Shown: positions 43,489 through 54,355 of the stretch, one piece after another
Layout of the letters: each line of letters begins with the position of its first letter
How positions within the stretch are numbered: position 1 is the stretch's first letter
From: Dryocosmus kuriphilus
Taxonomy: Eukaryota > Arthropoda > Insecta > Hymenoptera > Cynipidae
NCBI GenBank assembly: GCA_038277395.1
Contig: CM076196.1
Location: 32,691,935-32,755,934 of the forward strand
DNA length: 64,000 bases
Reading direction: 5' to 3'
Position numbers and translations under genes: made by a program
Notes under the pieces: generated by a model
Seen by the model: the letters and a program-made list of their open reading frames with translations, nothing else
What the model was told of the DNA's origin: nothing
Database searches by the model: none

Positions 43489-45045
43489 TAATTAAATAAT
43501 TATCCAGTCTAATTAAAGTAAGATCTAAGAAGTTGATAAGATTCTCTTGTATTTCAAAAGTGAACTGTATGTCTTTATTATAGGAATTGAAAATATTAAT
43601 AATGGAATCTATGTGCTCTTTATTTATGCACAAAATAGTGTCATCCACGTAGCGATAATAAAATGTAGGACAATAATTATAAGTATTGTAAAATTTATTG
43701 AGACAATCATTTTCCAAATCTTCCATGACTATATCTGCAAACAAGGGAGGAATGGGAGAGCCCATAGGAGTACCATGGATTTGTTGTTAAAAAACTTCAT
43801 TAAAACTAAAAAAGATATTGTCATATAGAAATTTAGTGCAATCGATAATATCATTAAATGGGATTTTACAATTATTGTGAATATCTAAAATCCTTCTGTC
43901 AAGACTATCTCTGACTAAATTAAAAGGTACGCTAGTGAATAACGATTTTGCATCTAAAGAAAGCAAAACATGGTCTTTATCTAATATGACATTTTCGAGT
44001 TTTTTTTAAGATCAAAACTGTTATTGATATGTGATTTTGGAGGCTTGATACCTTTTTTTAACTCATAATAAACCTTTTTTGCTAACAAATGTGTAGGACT
44101 GTTGATAAGAGAAGTAATAGGTCGAAGAGGACAATCTGCTTTGTGAATCTTCGGAAGGCCATAACACTTAGCCAAAACTGTATTCGTCAAAGTAAGTTCG
44201 TTTTTATGGTAAAGTTGATTGATTTGGTTGAGCTTAAACGCACCTCAGTCTCAACCTCCATGGTGGTGTGGAACAGAGCCACTTAAATTTTAAAGGTATG
44301 TTTCATGTATCATCGCAACGTACAGAGTAGCCTCCGGTTGAGCACCACAACGCCTCGTCCAGCTCGAACTCGAGTAGGGTCCGAGTCGGGACATAAAACA
44401 ATAAAAAAGGTCGGCCTGGGCGACAGGTAGACGGTGGAACCCTGACATTCTGGTTTAAATTTCGAAGGATTTTAGAAGTTCTCTCTTGAAGGGACTTTAA
44501 TGGATTAGATTTTATTTTGGTATAAGTGACGGGATCTGATAAAAGAATATGCATTTTAGAAACATAATCAGATTTCTTAAGACATACTGTAACATTTCCT
44601 TTGTCCGAGTTAGTAAAATAAATATTTGGGTTGTTTTTAAAGAAAATTTTGGTAGATTTTAGTTTATTGGCAAATTCTCTGTCTTCTTTAGAGATGTGAA
44701 CTTTTTTGTTTTTTAAAGAGTTGTTAATATGATTAACTATTTTGTCTCTGATTTCTTCTTTAATGTTATTATTAAAATTTGAATTTTTCAAAGTAGTTTC
44801 TAAATTTTTTATTGTATCAGTAATATCATGATTTGAAATGTTGGTAGAAATAATATTATATTTGGGTTTTTAAACCAATTTTCTTTAAATGATTTATTAG
44901 TGATGTTACAATTTGCTGTTTTGGGAAAAAGGGATTCAAATTTTTTAGAGAATCTAAAGTTCTGTTTTCTAATGATAGAATTAAATTTTAAATCTGTGAA
45001 GTAAAAGAAATCTTTTATGAGGGTATTGTCCATGTTAGAGTTCAA
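43489..45045 (-). pseudogene. Penelope-type reverse transcriptase, PLE-C
   Basis: Fragments in order on the minus strand: N-terminal 45045-44809 (FKENWFKNPNIILFLPTFQI); 44791-44450 (KEDREFANKLKSTKIFFKNN, NSDKGNVTVCLKKSDYV); 44190-43981 (LAKCYGLPKIHKADCPLRPI, NSPTHLLAK); motif A (DHVLLSLDAKSLFTSVP) near 43950; motif B (IHGTPMGSPIPPLFADIV) near 43770; and motif C (FYYRYVDDTILC) near 43660. It ends at NYLITNW where the MITE begins. A frameshift before motif A, a TAA before motif B and an internal MITE fragment break it. Confidence 0.88.
44230..44447. mobile_element. Partial copy of the 39924-43480 MITE
   Basis: It matches the right half of the larger MITE (GGTGGTGTGGAACAGAGCC, ATGTTTCATGTATCATCGCA, GTCGGCCTGGGCGACAGGTA). 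It interrupts the PLE-C reverse transcriptase between NLNQ and NQLYHKNEL. An open frame reads through it, giving a chimeric tail (VRVPPSTCRPGRPFLLFYV) with no meaning as a protein. Confidence 0.75.
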
Positions 45046-45674
45046 GATGTTTTGTTTAATATTAAATCATGTCTTATTCAAAAAATTGATATGGAAATGT
45101 ATATCACGAATAGAAAGTATGAAAATCTTACGTGAATATATATTATTAAAATTATAGAAACTTTTTTTGGAACTGTTACTATAAAATTCGAAACTTTTGT
45201 TTTGATGATCACAGAAATTAGAAAAATGTTTCGGAATTAAAATCATTTCTTCTGCATGTTAATAAGAAGTGTCGTCTAAAAGTGGCTTCAACTAATTGTC
45301 GATTGATGTTCATCCAATTTTTTAACATTTTCGTCGTGTTCCATGTTGTTTCTCAATATATTTTAAAAAACCAACCTTTGGAGTGGAAACTGATGTTGAG
45401 TCTATCTTCGATCCAAGACTCATGTTTATAATGGAATTGTATTGTAAACAAAATGTTTAATTATTACGGTTTCATCAATTTTAACACCTGTATTTATACT
45501 ATTTATTCATTTTAAAATTTCACACAAAAAAAATGTTAATCAACAATTTTTATTCAATTGGATATGTATATACTTCGATTGCAATTTTTAAGGTAAGAAT
45601 ATTTTTCTGCTATAACCATTGTTCTTATTGTTGTTTCCAATCTTGTACAAACCAAAGGATTTTTTAAATATATA

Positions 45675-45714
45675 GCCTGATGAGGTTGGTAAATCCATGA
45701 CCAACGAAACGTTG
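45675..45714 (+). ncRNA. Hammerhead-ribozyme-like motif, PLE-C
   Basis: GC, core CUGAUGA, G, five-pair stem II GUUGG/CCAAC with an 11-base loop, GAAAC, ACGU, U, then GC pairing with the leading GC. This is the best match in the window to the hammerhead consensus CUGANGA…GAAA. Stem I is only two clear pairs before an A-A mismatch. The other end of PLE-C (36451-36480, minus strand) keeps the core and stem II but loses GAAAC at a deletion. Confidence 0.65.
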
Positions 45715-45874
45715 CAAAAGTAAAGAACTGTCTTCACTTATTTACTCTCTTTAAGATCGCACAACCTAGCTGTGAAGGATATTGACCAAAAGGACTTGAA
45801 AATTTTCGAAAATTTTTACACAAAATTGAGCATTTCCTAATTTTTTATCCAATAGATTTCACAAGATTTAATGA

Positions 45875-46138
45875 ATATATGTGACGTGGGATGAGAAAAG
45901 GGTATTAGTGGGCAAACGGAGAAATTTTCACGGGAGGCCTTTTTCTGAGAGACCTTTTTCTGTCGAAGCAGGTAGCAGAGCTACTTTGATTCATTATTAC
46001 TCAGTCAATTTTTGGAATAAAAAATTTTTTGTTGCACAGTTTCATAGACCACATCCAATATCGTAGAAATCAGTCAAAACCTCGATTTTGATTTTTTTGC
46101 CCACTAGTACCCTTTTCTCATCCCACGTCACATATATT
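45875..46138. mobile_element. MITE, ~264 bp, with ~45-bp inverted ends
   Basis: ATATGTGACGTGGGATGAGA at the left is matched inverted at the right (TCTCATCCCACGTCACATAT); similarity continues through GGGTA(T/C)TAGTGGGCAAA. AT-rich flanks hide any TA duplication. No coding sequence. Confidence 0.8.
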
Positions 46139-46711
46139 ATATACTCAGTATTGTCGAGAGAAACAGATTCCGGTTTAAAATATCGGAATTGCATTGTTTC
46201 TTACTGATATTAAATATAAAGTGCGGGGTCAGAATATATCGTGAGATAAACTTGAACTTGAAGGATGATTAATAGATCGACTTCATTATTCATTAAGTAG
46301 ATATCATTTTCCGTATAGATAAGAGTTTATTCCATTCCTTCGAACTTCGCACCTATTAGTATAGCATTTAGAAATATTTACTTTATCAATTTGGCATTTC
46401 AACCTTTTTTTTTCTGTAGAGGTTAGTATTTACACAAAAGATGGTACAATTGAGGCGCCTAGAATGACAACTAGGTAAGGACCAAAAATTAAATTTTACG
46501 GGAGAAACAAAAAAGTTTTTCTGTGATAGCACTAAAACACAAAGATTGACGAAGATTTCAAAATATTTCAAAGATTTTATAAAGAATTACAAGATTTAAA
46601 AATATTTCATATATTTAAAAATATTAAAAAATATTTCAAAGAGTTGAAAACATTTTAAAAAGCTTTGAAAGATTTCACAAAGATTTCGCAAAGATTTCAG
46701 AGATTGATTGA
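46139..46711. other. Unassigned AT-rich sequence and degenerate repeat
   Basis: 46139-46560 has nothing I recognise. 46560-46700 is the AAAGATTTCA/AATATTTCAA degenerate repeat, which resumes at 49800 after the LINE, so it was split by that insertion. Confidence 0.45.
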
Positions 46712-49700
46712 TTGATTCGTTTATTACTCTCCCTTACGGGTTTGAGGGCTCCGTTCCCCTTACATCCTTTACAATTTCACTTAACCACCTATGCCTTATG
46801 CTTATCCTAACCTATTATGGCTTCATTATGTACATATTCTTAAATACTATCATACTATCTATTATCTAATCTAACAAGATCACGAGACATTCCAGGGTTT
46901 CCGTTTCCTCTTACCATTACTATTCAAGCTTTTCCAAGTCACGCAACACTAATTTTCCTTCGATTTTGGTTTTCTCCTCCCCCATACATACTGTCTTCCC
47001 TTTCCTTTTCTAAGCTCTTCACCCACTTTTACCCTTGTCTATAACCGCTCAGTATCCACCTAACACTATCTATCACGCTCTTTCCCCCTTCCTCTTCGCC
47101 TGTGCACCTCTCCAACACGTGCTCCCATGATTCCCTTTCATACCTACATACCCTGCACATCTTCTCTTCACTCATCCAGTATTTACATTCATTCATGCCT
47201 TCACCCATTCTGAAACGTATCATCCTGGCCCACCTGCACCCCTTTTTCAATTTTCCTAAATATTCCCCCTTCCATCTTGACGAATTTATACCACTTATTA
47301 TATTTTGACCCTATAATCTTTTCTCACCTCTTCTCTTCCTGCTTCTTACTCATTTCCCCTTCAATTTCCTGCCAGTCCCACCTCTCGTCATACATTCTCC
47401 ATTCCCTTCTAACTTGCCATCTCTCTTCCTCCCATTTTGAATGTCCCGTATTACCTCTCCTCTCTCTATTTATTAATTCCTGTCGGCACACTTGTGCTAT
47501 TTTACTACCCTTACCACTCTTAAGTTTCTCTTCGAAATTCCAGACCCTTTTTCTCTGCCTTATCACCAATTTCTCTCTCCCTGTTTCTTCTCTCAACATA
47601 TAACCTGGGCAGTTCCAGCTTACTCCCATAACCCATCTCAGAAATCTTTCTTGCATGTTTTCTACCTTCTTGTACTCCTTCCACCTCCATATTTCCACTC
47701 CATAACACATCACTGACCATACCAGCGAGTCAAACAGCCATAATCTCATCTTCCAGTCCTCTTTGAATCTTCTTTTTCCAATCCCCCACACTTGACCCAT
47801 CACCTTACTCCCACTTTCCATACTTTTTTTTACCTGTAGCTCATTTCCACCCCCCGCTTCGAACCAAAATCCTAAATAACAAAATTCCTGTACCATTTCC
47901 ACCATTTCTCCATTTATCTTCCATCCATACTTTACTTCATTCTTTTTCTTTCTAAACCATACCATTTTTGTCTTCGTCACATTAATTGTCAAATCTTTCT
48001 CTCTACCATACTCTTCGAATCCTTTCATTAGGAAGTTCATTCCATTTTCATTCTCTGCTAGAAGCACCACATCGTCCGCGTACGCTAGTGAGTATATTCT
48101 TTTATTTCCTAGCACTGTAACTCCTTTACCATTCTTTTCCATTTTCTCTTCTAGGTCTGCTAACATTATGCTAAATAACAATGGACTTAGCGGGCACCCT
48201 TGCCTAAGACCCCTCCCTGTCCAAAACTCCTCCCCTTTCTGTTCTCCGATCCCCACCCTTGTCTTCGTCTCCGTAAAGACCTCTTTTATCCTCTCAATCA
48301 ACTCTTCGTCGACCCCCCTTTCTTTCATTGCCTTTCATAAAACTTTCCTATTCACCGAGTCGAAAGCTGCCTTAAAATCTACGAAGAGTGTAACTAGCTT
48401 TCCTTTCTTCTGTCCCATGTTCTTGTTGACTAGATAATTCAGAACGAAAATGTTATCCACTGTTCCCATCCCCTTCCTGAATCCTGTTTGATTGTGCGGA
48501 ATACTTCCTTTCTCTTCTATCTGTTCTTCTAATCTCTTCCTAAGCACCTCCGCGTAAATTTGATACGTTACTGGCATGAGAGTGATTCCTCTATAATCTT
48601 CCACTTTTCTACCCCTACCTTTCTTTAACAGCGGAACTACCAAACATGTTCTCCACTCCTTGGGCCATCCTTCCCCTCTCTATACTCTTCTAAATACTTC
48701 CCAGATCTCTTCTCTAATCCTTCTACCTCCAAATTTCAACGCTTCATTCTCCATCCCATCCTCTCCTGTCGCCTTGTTTCTTTTTAACTTCTCAATTGCT
48801 TGATTCACCTCCTCTCTGGTCACCTCATTCCCCCCTTCCATTCCTCCCTCCTTGCACTTTCTGCCTTCCCCCTTCACTTTGCTATCCAGGCCTCCTAGCA
48901 ATTTCTTGAAGTATACCGTCTATTCCTCCATATTTATCTCTTCATTGATTCCTTTCCATCCACACCTCTCTCTATTGATCACCTCCCATTCTCTTCCTTC
49001 CTTTATTCTCTACCTCCTCCATGTACCTCATCTTCTCCTCCTGTCTTTTCACATCTAGTAATTTCTGGTGTTCCCGTTTTCTTTTATTATATTCTATCTG
49101 TCGATCTCTCCTCTTCTCCAATTCTTTAACGATAATTTCATACGTTCTTTACTCTATACAATCCACGTCCCACCATCCTCTTTTCTCCCTTCTTTCCTCC
49201 TCACTTGGCCTAATTTCTTCCACTATCTTCTCTACCCTTTCCTTTATCTTACACAACATCGCATCCACGCCATCCCCCTCTTCAATCATAGTATTCTCTT
49301 CTTCCATTCTTTCCGTATATTCTCTTATTTTATCAACTCCCCACTTGCCCATCTTTGCTTTCTTCCTTGTCACTCCCTCCTTCTTCCTTCCCTCTCTTCT
49401 CCCATTCCAACATTTCAACGTTGAAATTACCGGGAAGTGTTCTGACCCTATTTCGTTCCCTACTTCCATTCTTTCCAACAGCCTCCTTATCCTTTCCTCT
49501 GCCAGAATGTAGTCTATTGCTGTTTCTCCTTTTCCTGCAAATGTAATCTCTCCTTCGTCATCCCCCTCCGAGTTCCCATTGCAAATGAACCATCCTGTTT
49601 CTCCCAGAATTTCCAGCAGAGTCCTACCCTCCTGGTCCACCTGTTTTATGTTTCGATTTTCTCCTGAAAGTCTCACTCTCTTCATCCCATATTTCTCCTC

Positions 49701-49797
49701 CCTGTTCCCCTGTCCAAGCATTCAGATCGCCTCCTATCAAAAAACCAATTCATCATTCTCTTTCGCCACCCATTTCCTAATCACACTTCAACCTTCA
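46712..49797 (-). mobile_element. 5'-truncated LINE, second copy
   Basis: The 3' end at the left (GATTCGTTTATTACTCTCCC) matches the long LINE at 27522. It is truncated on the right within the endonuclease region, as is common for target-primed insertions. No clear target duplication was found in the low-complexity flanks. Confidence 0.85.
47029..49721 (-). pseudogene. LINE ORF2 with intact reverse transcriptase core, second copy
   Basis: Endonuclease C-terminal part at 49721-49149 (GETGWFICNGNSEGDD, GETAIDYILAEERI). Then linker and reverse transcriptase: RKVEDYRGITLMPVTYQIYA, GFRKGMGTVDNIFVLNYLV, TLFVDFKAAFDSVNR, and a 334-residue frame (48328-47324) with RGLRQGCPLSPLLFSIMLAD and SLAYADDVVLLAENENGMNF. 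YADD is the catalytic motif missing from the first copy. The C-terminus has RVCRYERESWEHVLERC, a Cys-His cluster. Frame breaks near 48330, 48650 and 49010 inactivate it. Confidence 0.87.
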
Positions 49798-52189
49798 CAA
49801 ATATTTTAAACAGATTTCGCAATGATTTAAAAATATTTAAAAATATTTCAAAGAATTGAAAACATTTTAAAAAGCTTTGAAAGATTTCACAAAGATTTCA
49901 GAGATTTTAAAATATTTCAAATAATGTCAAAAAATTTCACCCGCTTCTGCAAAATAGAGGGGGAAGTTTTTGAGAAAAGTAGATATATCTACAAAAAACA
50001 CCTACTTTTGGTTCCGATACAGTTAATACATTTTTTGGGGGATTTATGGGTTTTTTGGCATAATCAAAAAAACAAGTTATAAAAAAATCCTTTTGGTGAG
50101 GATGTGTATTTAAATTATTTACAATTTTCTACCAAATAATCTCGTTTTCGGAAAAATGATCTTTTATGGTAAAAAAAAAAGTACCACACGTGACAAAAAA
50201 CATAAGTTTAAAGTAAAAAGGTATCAATTAAGGCCTTCAAAATTCAGTGAATTAAAATTGAAAATGTTTTAAATTATACAGTTACAAATTGAAGGCCTTT
50301 AATTGAAACTTAAATTATTTGTAATGTAAAGTGCACTTTTAACAATTTAAAATTTGTAAACGAATTGATTTTTATTCTGATCAGAGTTCATTATCGTCCC
50401 TCAAATTTTAAGTTTAAACTCAAATTAGTGAAGAAAAGGAATTCCAAATTGGAAAATGTTAAAAATGTCAAATTATACAGTTTTAGTATTTAAGGGATAA
50501 TTTTTTATTTTAAATGGGCAAAAAAATTATTATTGAGTCCTAAGAACTTCATATATTTAAAAATTTTTACATTTAAAAATTTAAAGGCTCTCACCTTATT
50601 GTTTTAAATTAGAAAATCTGCTCTCGTCACGCGCTTCGCGCAAAGTATGAGCTCGCCTAGGGCGCGCGTTCTGGTGGTCGTCGCGCTTCGCACTCCGATA
50701 TATTTCATCCTTGCGCTCGGTCGTTTTTGGTCCTTGCACATCGTGCCCGGTATTCGTTACTTGGGTCTTAAAATTTCAAAACACCTACTTTTAATGAGAT
50801 TATTAAATTTGAATTTTTTTATTAAAAATTACAAAAGAAATTATTTTACTTAAGGCTCTATCGACCTTAAGGAATACATTCTCATCGCGACACTCGCGCT
50901 TCGCGCTCGACAATTAAATTTTTTTTTAAACACATTGTAGATTGGTAATGTTTTTTTGTGATTTTCCAAATTTTCACAATGCAGTATTTCGATTCTTAAA
51001 AGTAAAACGATGAGTCTTATAAATAAAGTTTGTAGCTCTTTCAAAGATGAAGTCTGTTAAGAAAAATGATGAGCAAATTTTGTAGATTTGGCGGGAAATT
51101 TAAATTTTTGATTTTTAATAACGTTTTCTCGATTGAAACAAAAACCATGCATTTTATTAAAAAATGGTTAATACAAAATCTGTAGATCTTTTTGAGATGA
51201 ACAACCTTGTTTATTATCATTTTTTTCGTATCTTGAATATTTTGGCAAGAAACCACAGTTTTTTTATTTTTAATAACGTTTTCTCGGTTAAAGCAACGAC
51301 CGTGCATTTTATCAAAAAAATGGTTCAAACAAAATTTGTGGATTTTTTTGAGATGAAAAATTTTACTTTCTACTGTTTTTTTTTCTGTATCTCATATATT
51401 TTATCCGGAAAATGGGTTTTTTGATTTTGTGAAAACCGTTTTTGATGGATAAAATAATAACCACTGGTCAAAAACCGGTGGCTAACGAACCCGTCCTTTT
51501 TTTTGGGCCCTGAAGAAGTGTGCTAAAGCGCAATCCAATCTGATGATTCTTTCAAAAGTTATCGCGGTAACAGACGCCAACGACGACAACGACAACAGCA
51601 ACAGACAGTTTCCAAATCAATTTAGAATTTTTATTTTTGTTTAGGTTTGAAATTTTAAATCGCTTATTTTTTAGTGTTTATTTTTTTTTAATTTAAAAAT
51701 AACTCCATTTTTTGTTTTTCAATATGAAAGTCTTCACTTTTTCAGACTGTAAATTTTTAAAAAAAAATATTTTAATTTTATTGTTATTATCAGTTATTTT
51801 TAAGTGCATTTTTTCGTCTTTGAAATATATAAAAACTTCAAAAGTGTTTGAAAATGATCTTTGATTATAAAGAAAAACGTCACACGTTTTCTTTAACCGC
51901 TTTTTTTGGCAAATTTAAATACATGTTTTACATATTTCGAACATTCATCGATTGGGCTATAAAAAGTTCTTGAAAATGCAAAAAAAAAACAAGATTTTCG
52001 AAAACGTGGTCTTTACCTAGTTGTCATTCTCAGTGCCTCAATTTCTCCGATCTTAATGGATTGTTTTACAATATGTAAATTTGAAAGTTCATAGCACACG
52101 CATGTAATCATATAAAGTCGATTTGAAGTAGATTAATATGCGAGAGCAAGGAATTTATAAGAAATCAAATAAAATTTTCTGTAAAAAAA
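49798..52189. other. Mostly unassigned AT-rich sequence
   Basis: Starts with the degenerate repeat up to ~49940. Two short CpG-rich islands of GCGCTTCGCGCTCG-type sequence occur near 50630-50740 and 50880-50915. A small tandem repeat is listed separately. 51520-51600 has GACGACAACGACAACAGC-type low complexity. No gene is seen. Confidence 0.45.
51085..51425. repeat. ~160-bp tandem duplication, about two units
   Basis: TTTTTAATAACGTTTTCTCG occurs at about 51111 and 51270, each followed by a GCATTTTAT(T/C)AAAAAATGGTT block and TTTTTGAGATGAA. The copies are moderately diverged. Confidence 0.7.
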
Positions 52190-52245
52190 GAAGTCCCTTC
52201 AACTCTACTGGGATCCGAACCCAGGACCTTTCGCTTGCCGGACGA
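52190..52245 (-). other. Possible tRNA-like fragment
   Basis: Minus strand: GGCAAGCGAAAGGTCCTGGGTTCGGATCCC is written here only as its parts: an anticodon-arm-like region followed by a GGTTCGGATCC box B-like element. No complete cloverleaf or box A is evident, so it is probably a decayed SINE head and not a functional tRNA. Confidence 0.35.
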
Positions 52246-52804
52246 ATGGAATTTATATTTATAACAGTATTTTAGCAATGCGGCGAAAGGCGTTTTCAAT
52301 AAATGTAAAGAACGTAGACGCGTTTACTTATTTTTAAGATTCTGTAATTTATATTATGAATATATTCAATTACGGATAAATAAGCATTTCATGAATGATT
52401 TAGAATTAAATTTAGAATTTAGTGTGGATGTCACAATGTGTGAAACAGGGTGCCCATTTAATCTGTTTTTTTTCAACCCCCAATTGATACATTTTTAGAA
52501 AATAATTAAAAATTTCCCCGCGGCTAGCCAAAGAACTTTGCCTTCCTCAGTTTTATTTTACTTTTTTCGTTTCTAGGGTGGGTAGCAACTATTTTAGGAT
52601 CAAAAAGAAAAAAATCATTAGACCCGTTTTTGAAAAAAATATATTAATAATTAACCATTTTTTTCCTTAAATTTTTTGATTAAATTTTTTGTTATGCAAA
52701 TTAGGATGCATTGTCTTTTTAGTTTTAATATCTTTTTTTATTTTTAGAGTGTGAAAAGGACTACTTTAGGACCAAGTAGTCCTTTCACAGATCCTAATTT
52801 GCAA

Positions 52805-53355
52805 AACAAAAATTTTAATTTTGAATAAAAGAGTTGGAAAAATGACTACTTCTGACAATGTATTTCGCTCTAAAATCGAGTACACAACGTTTCAAAACTG
52901 TTCCAGTTTCCTCTTCAGGTGTCCATTTTACATCGAGTTATATTCCATGTTGTTTAGAAAAATTTAGTACAAAATTTTGGCATTGATTGAAGTATTTTAT
53001 CTGAAATTATTTTAAAATTAAAATTTGAAATAAAACTAAATTTAGATTGAGAAAAAAAATATTTTACGTGAAAGTTAGGTTAGAAAGTGTTAAATAGTAA
53101 TTACTTACGAAAAAAGGTTCATCCTTATAAATTTGATTGTAAACATTGATCTATTTTTTACTCTAAGTGATATTAAAACAGATTAAGAGTCGATTTTTTA
53201 GACAAAGGACAGAACAAAAACAAAAAGAAGCTGGAGAAGACCATGCTATGCTTCGTTACTTTAATCGACTCATAATGGAACCCAAATAATGCCAAAATTT
53301 CTACATGCCTGATGTATTCAGTAACGTATTTAGTCAAAAATTATTTTATTTTACA
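52805..53355. mobile_element. PLE-A terminal repeat, copy 2, alone
   Basis: Near-identical to 820-1385 and 55575-56108, from TTTTGAATAAAAGAGTTGG to TATTTAGTCAAAAATTATTTTATTTTAC. No coding region follows, so this is a solitary terminal segment. Confidence 0.85.
52882..52924 (-). ncRNA. Hammerhead-ribozyme-like motif, PLE-A copy 2
   Basis: ACAC, CUGAAGA, AAACUG-GAA-CAGUUU, GAAAC, ACGU, U, GUGU on the minus strand. All core positions and both stems are intact. Confidence 0.6.
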
Positions 53356-53914
53356 AAACCATTTTCGGCCTTTATACCCAACTTTAGTTTTGACAAAGTT
53401 CCGGATAGGGCCAGATAAGATTCCGTCGGGCGAATAATTCAATTTTATGATTTACATGTCCGCTGGAAAGCCGGATAGAACCAGATAGAAAATCATTTTC
53501 GGTCTTGTCACTCAACTTTGGTTCCAACAAAGTTCCGGATAGGACCGGATTAAATACCACTTTTAACATAGTCAAATATAATTTCGGTATGTCATCCCGA
53601 ATAGAATCCAGATAAGACCGCTATTTTTCCGTAAAAGATATTACGAACCGAATAAGACCCGGATAGGGCCAGACAAGAATCCGAAGTGGGCTATCCGGTC
53701 TATTATCCGGTTTGTTATTTGGTTCTATCGGATCCTATCCGTCATTTTTACGCAGGACTCAATCATCTGTACTTTGATAAGTTTCAGAGTTGCTACAGAT
53801 GTCTGGTTTCAAATTTTCATGACCTTTTCAGATTTTGCAGATTTTCTTCTAAAAAAATTCTAGGTCACTTTCTAATAATTTAATGTCATTTCCAGGTTTT
53901 CCAGAACTTTTTTG
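53356..53914. repeat. Diverged CCGGATA(G/A)-type repeats
   Basis: TTCCGGATAGG(A/G)CC(A/G)GAT and CCATTTTCGG(C/T)CTT…CAACTTTGG(T/A)TCC…AAAGTTCCGGATAG recur in direct and inverted orientation to about 53750. It is possibly the core of an old MITE family. 53765-53914 belongs to the TTTCCAGGTTTT-type sequence continuing to the right. Confidence 0.5.
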
Positions 53915-54351
53915 AAAACCCCATGACTTTTCCAGGTTTTATAGCAACCCTGAGTTTGAATATGAAACTAATGGAGCGTTTCAGTTCATTTTTAAATTCA
54001 TTAAAATTATTAAAAATTATTTATCTCTTATTCTGTGTCAATTAATTGATTTTAATTAAGTAATTATCATTTTAAGTCGAAATTAAATACTGAAATATTA
54101 GTTTTACTCAGGGCTCGGAACTGCTCAAGGCTCAAAAAATAGTAAAATAGTAATCACATTTTCAGAAGAAAAGTAACCAAAAATTGCTGAATAATAGTTA
54201 AATTTCCAACTTTTCAACAAAAAAATGTGACACTTAAACTTTAAAACAAAAAATTTAAATTAATATAAATTAATATTTTCAACGGAATAGCCCTGCTAGA
54301 CCCGTTTTCGAACAAATTTACTTATAAAATTTTTTATTAAAATTTATATAT
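53915..54351. repeat. Repeat X, inverted partner of 63421-63852
   Basis: From TTTTTTGAAAACCCCATGAC to CGAACAAATTTACTTATAAA the sequence reappears inverted at 63421-63852 with high identity over about 430 bases. It contains CAGGGCTCGGAACTGCTCAA of the hAT-MITE type seen at 32848. In both places X adjoins the PLE-A terminal repeat; here the solo LTR intervenes. Confidence 0.8.
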
Positions 54352-54355
54352 ATAT

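Larger units (their letters stand above)
36386..45767 (-). mobile_element. Penelope-like element PLE-C with nested insertions
   Basis: A perfect 15-bp duplication, AGCTGTGAAGGATAT, brackets it (36371-36385 and 45768-45782). Terminal sequence is present inverted at ~36430-36730 and ~45440-45767. The minus strand encodes reverse transcriptase (45045-43489 and 39915-39537) and GIY-YIG (39497-39171). A pogo element (36910-39116), a MITE (39924-43480) holding a hAT, and a MITE fragment (44230-44447) were added later. Without them the element would be about 3.4 kb, a normal PLE length. Confidence 0.88.

Noticed and set aside
50630..50920. GCGCTTCGCGCTCG-rich patches as bacterial contamination
   Set aside because: They are short, embedded in ordinary AT-rich sequence, and lack coding capacity or bacterial signals.
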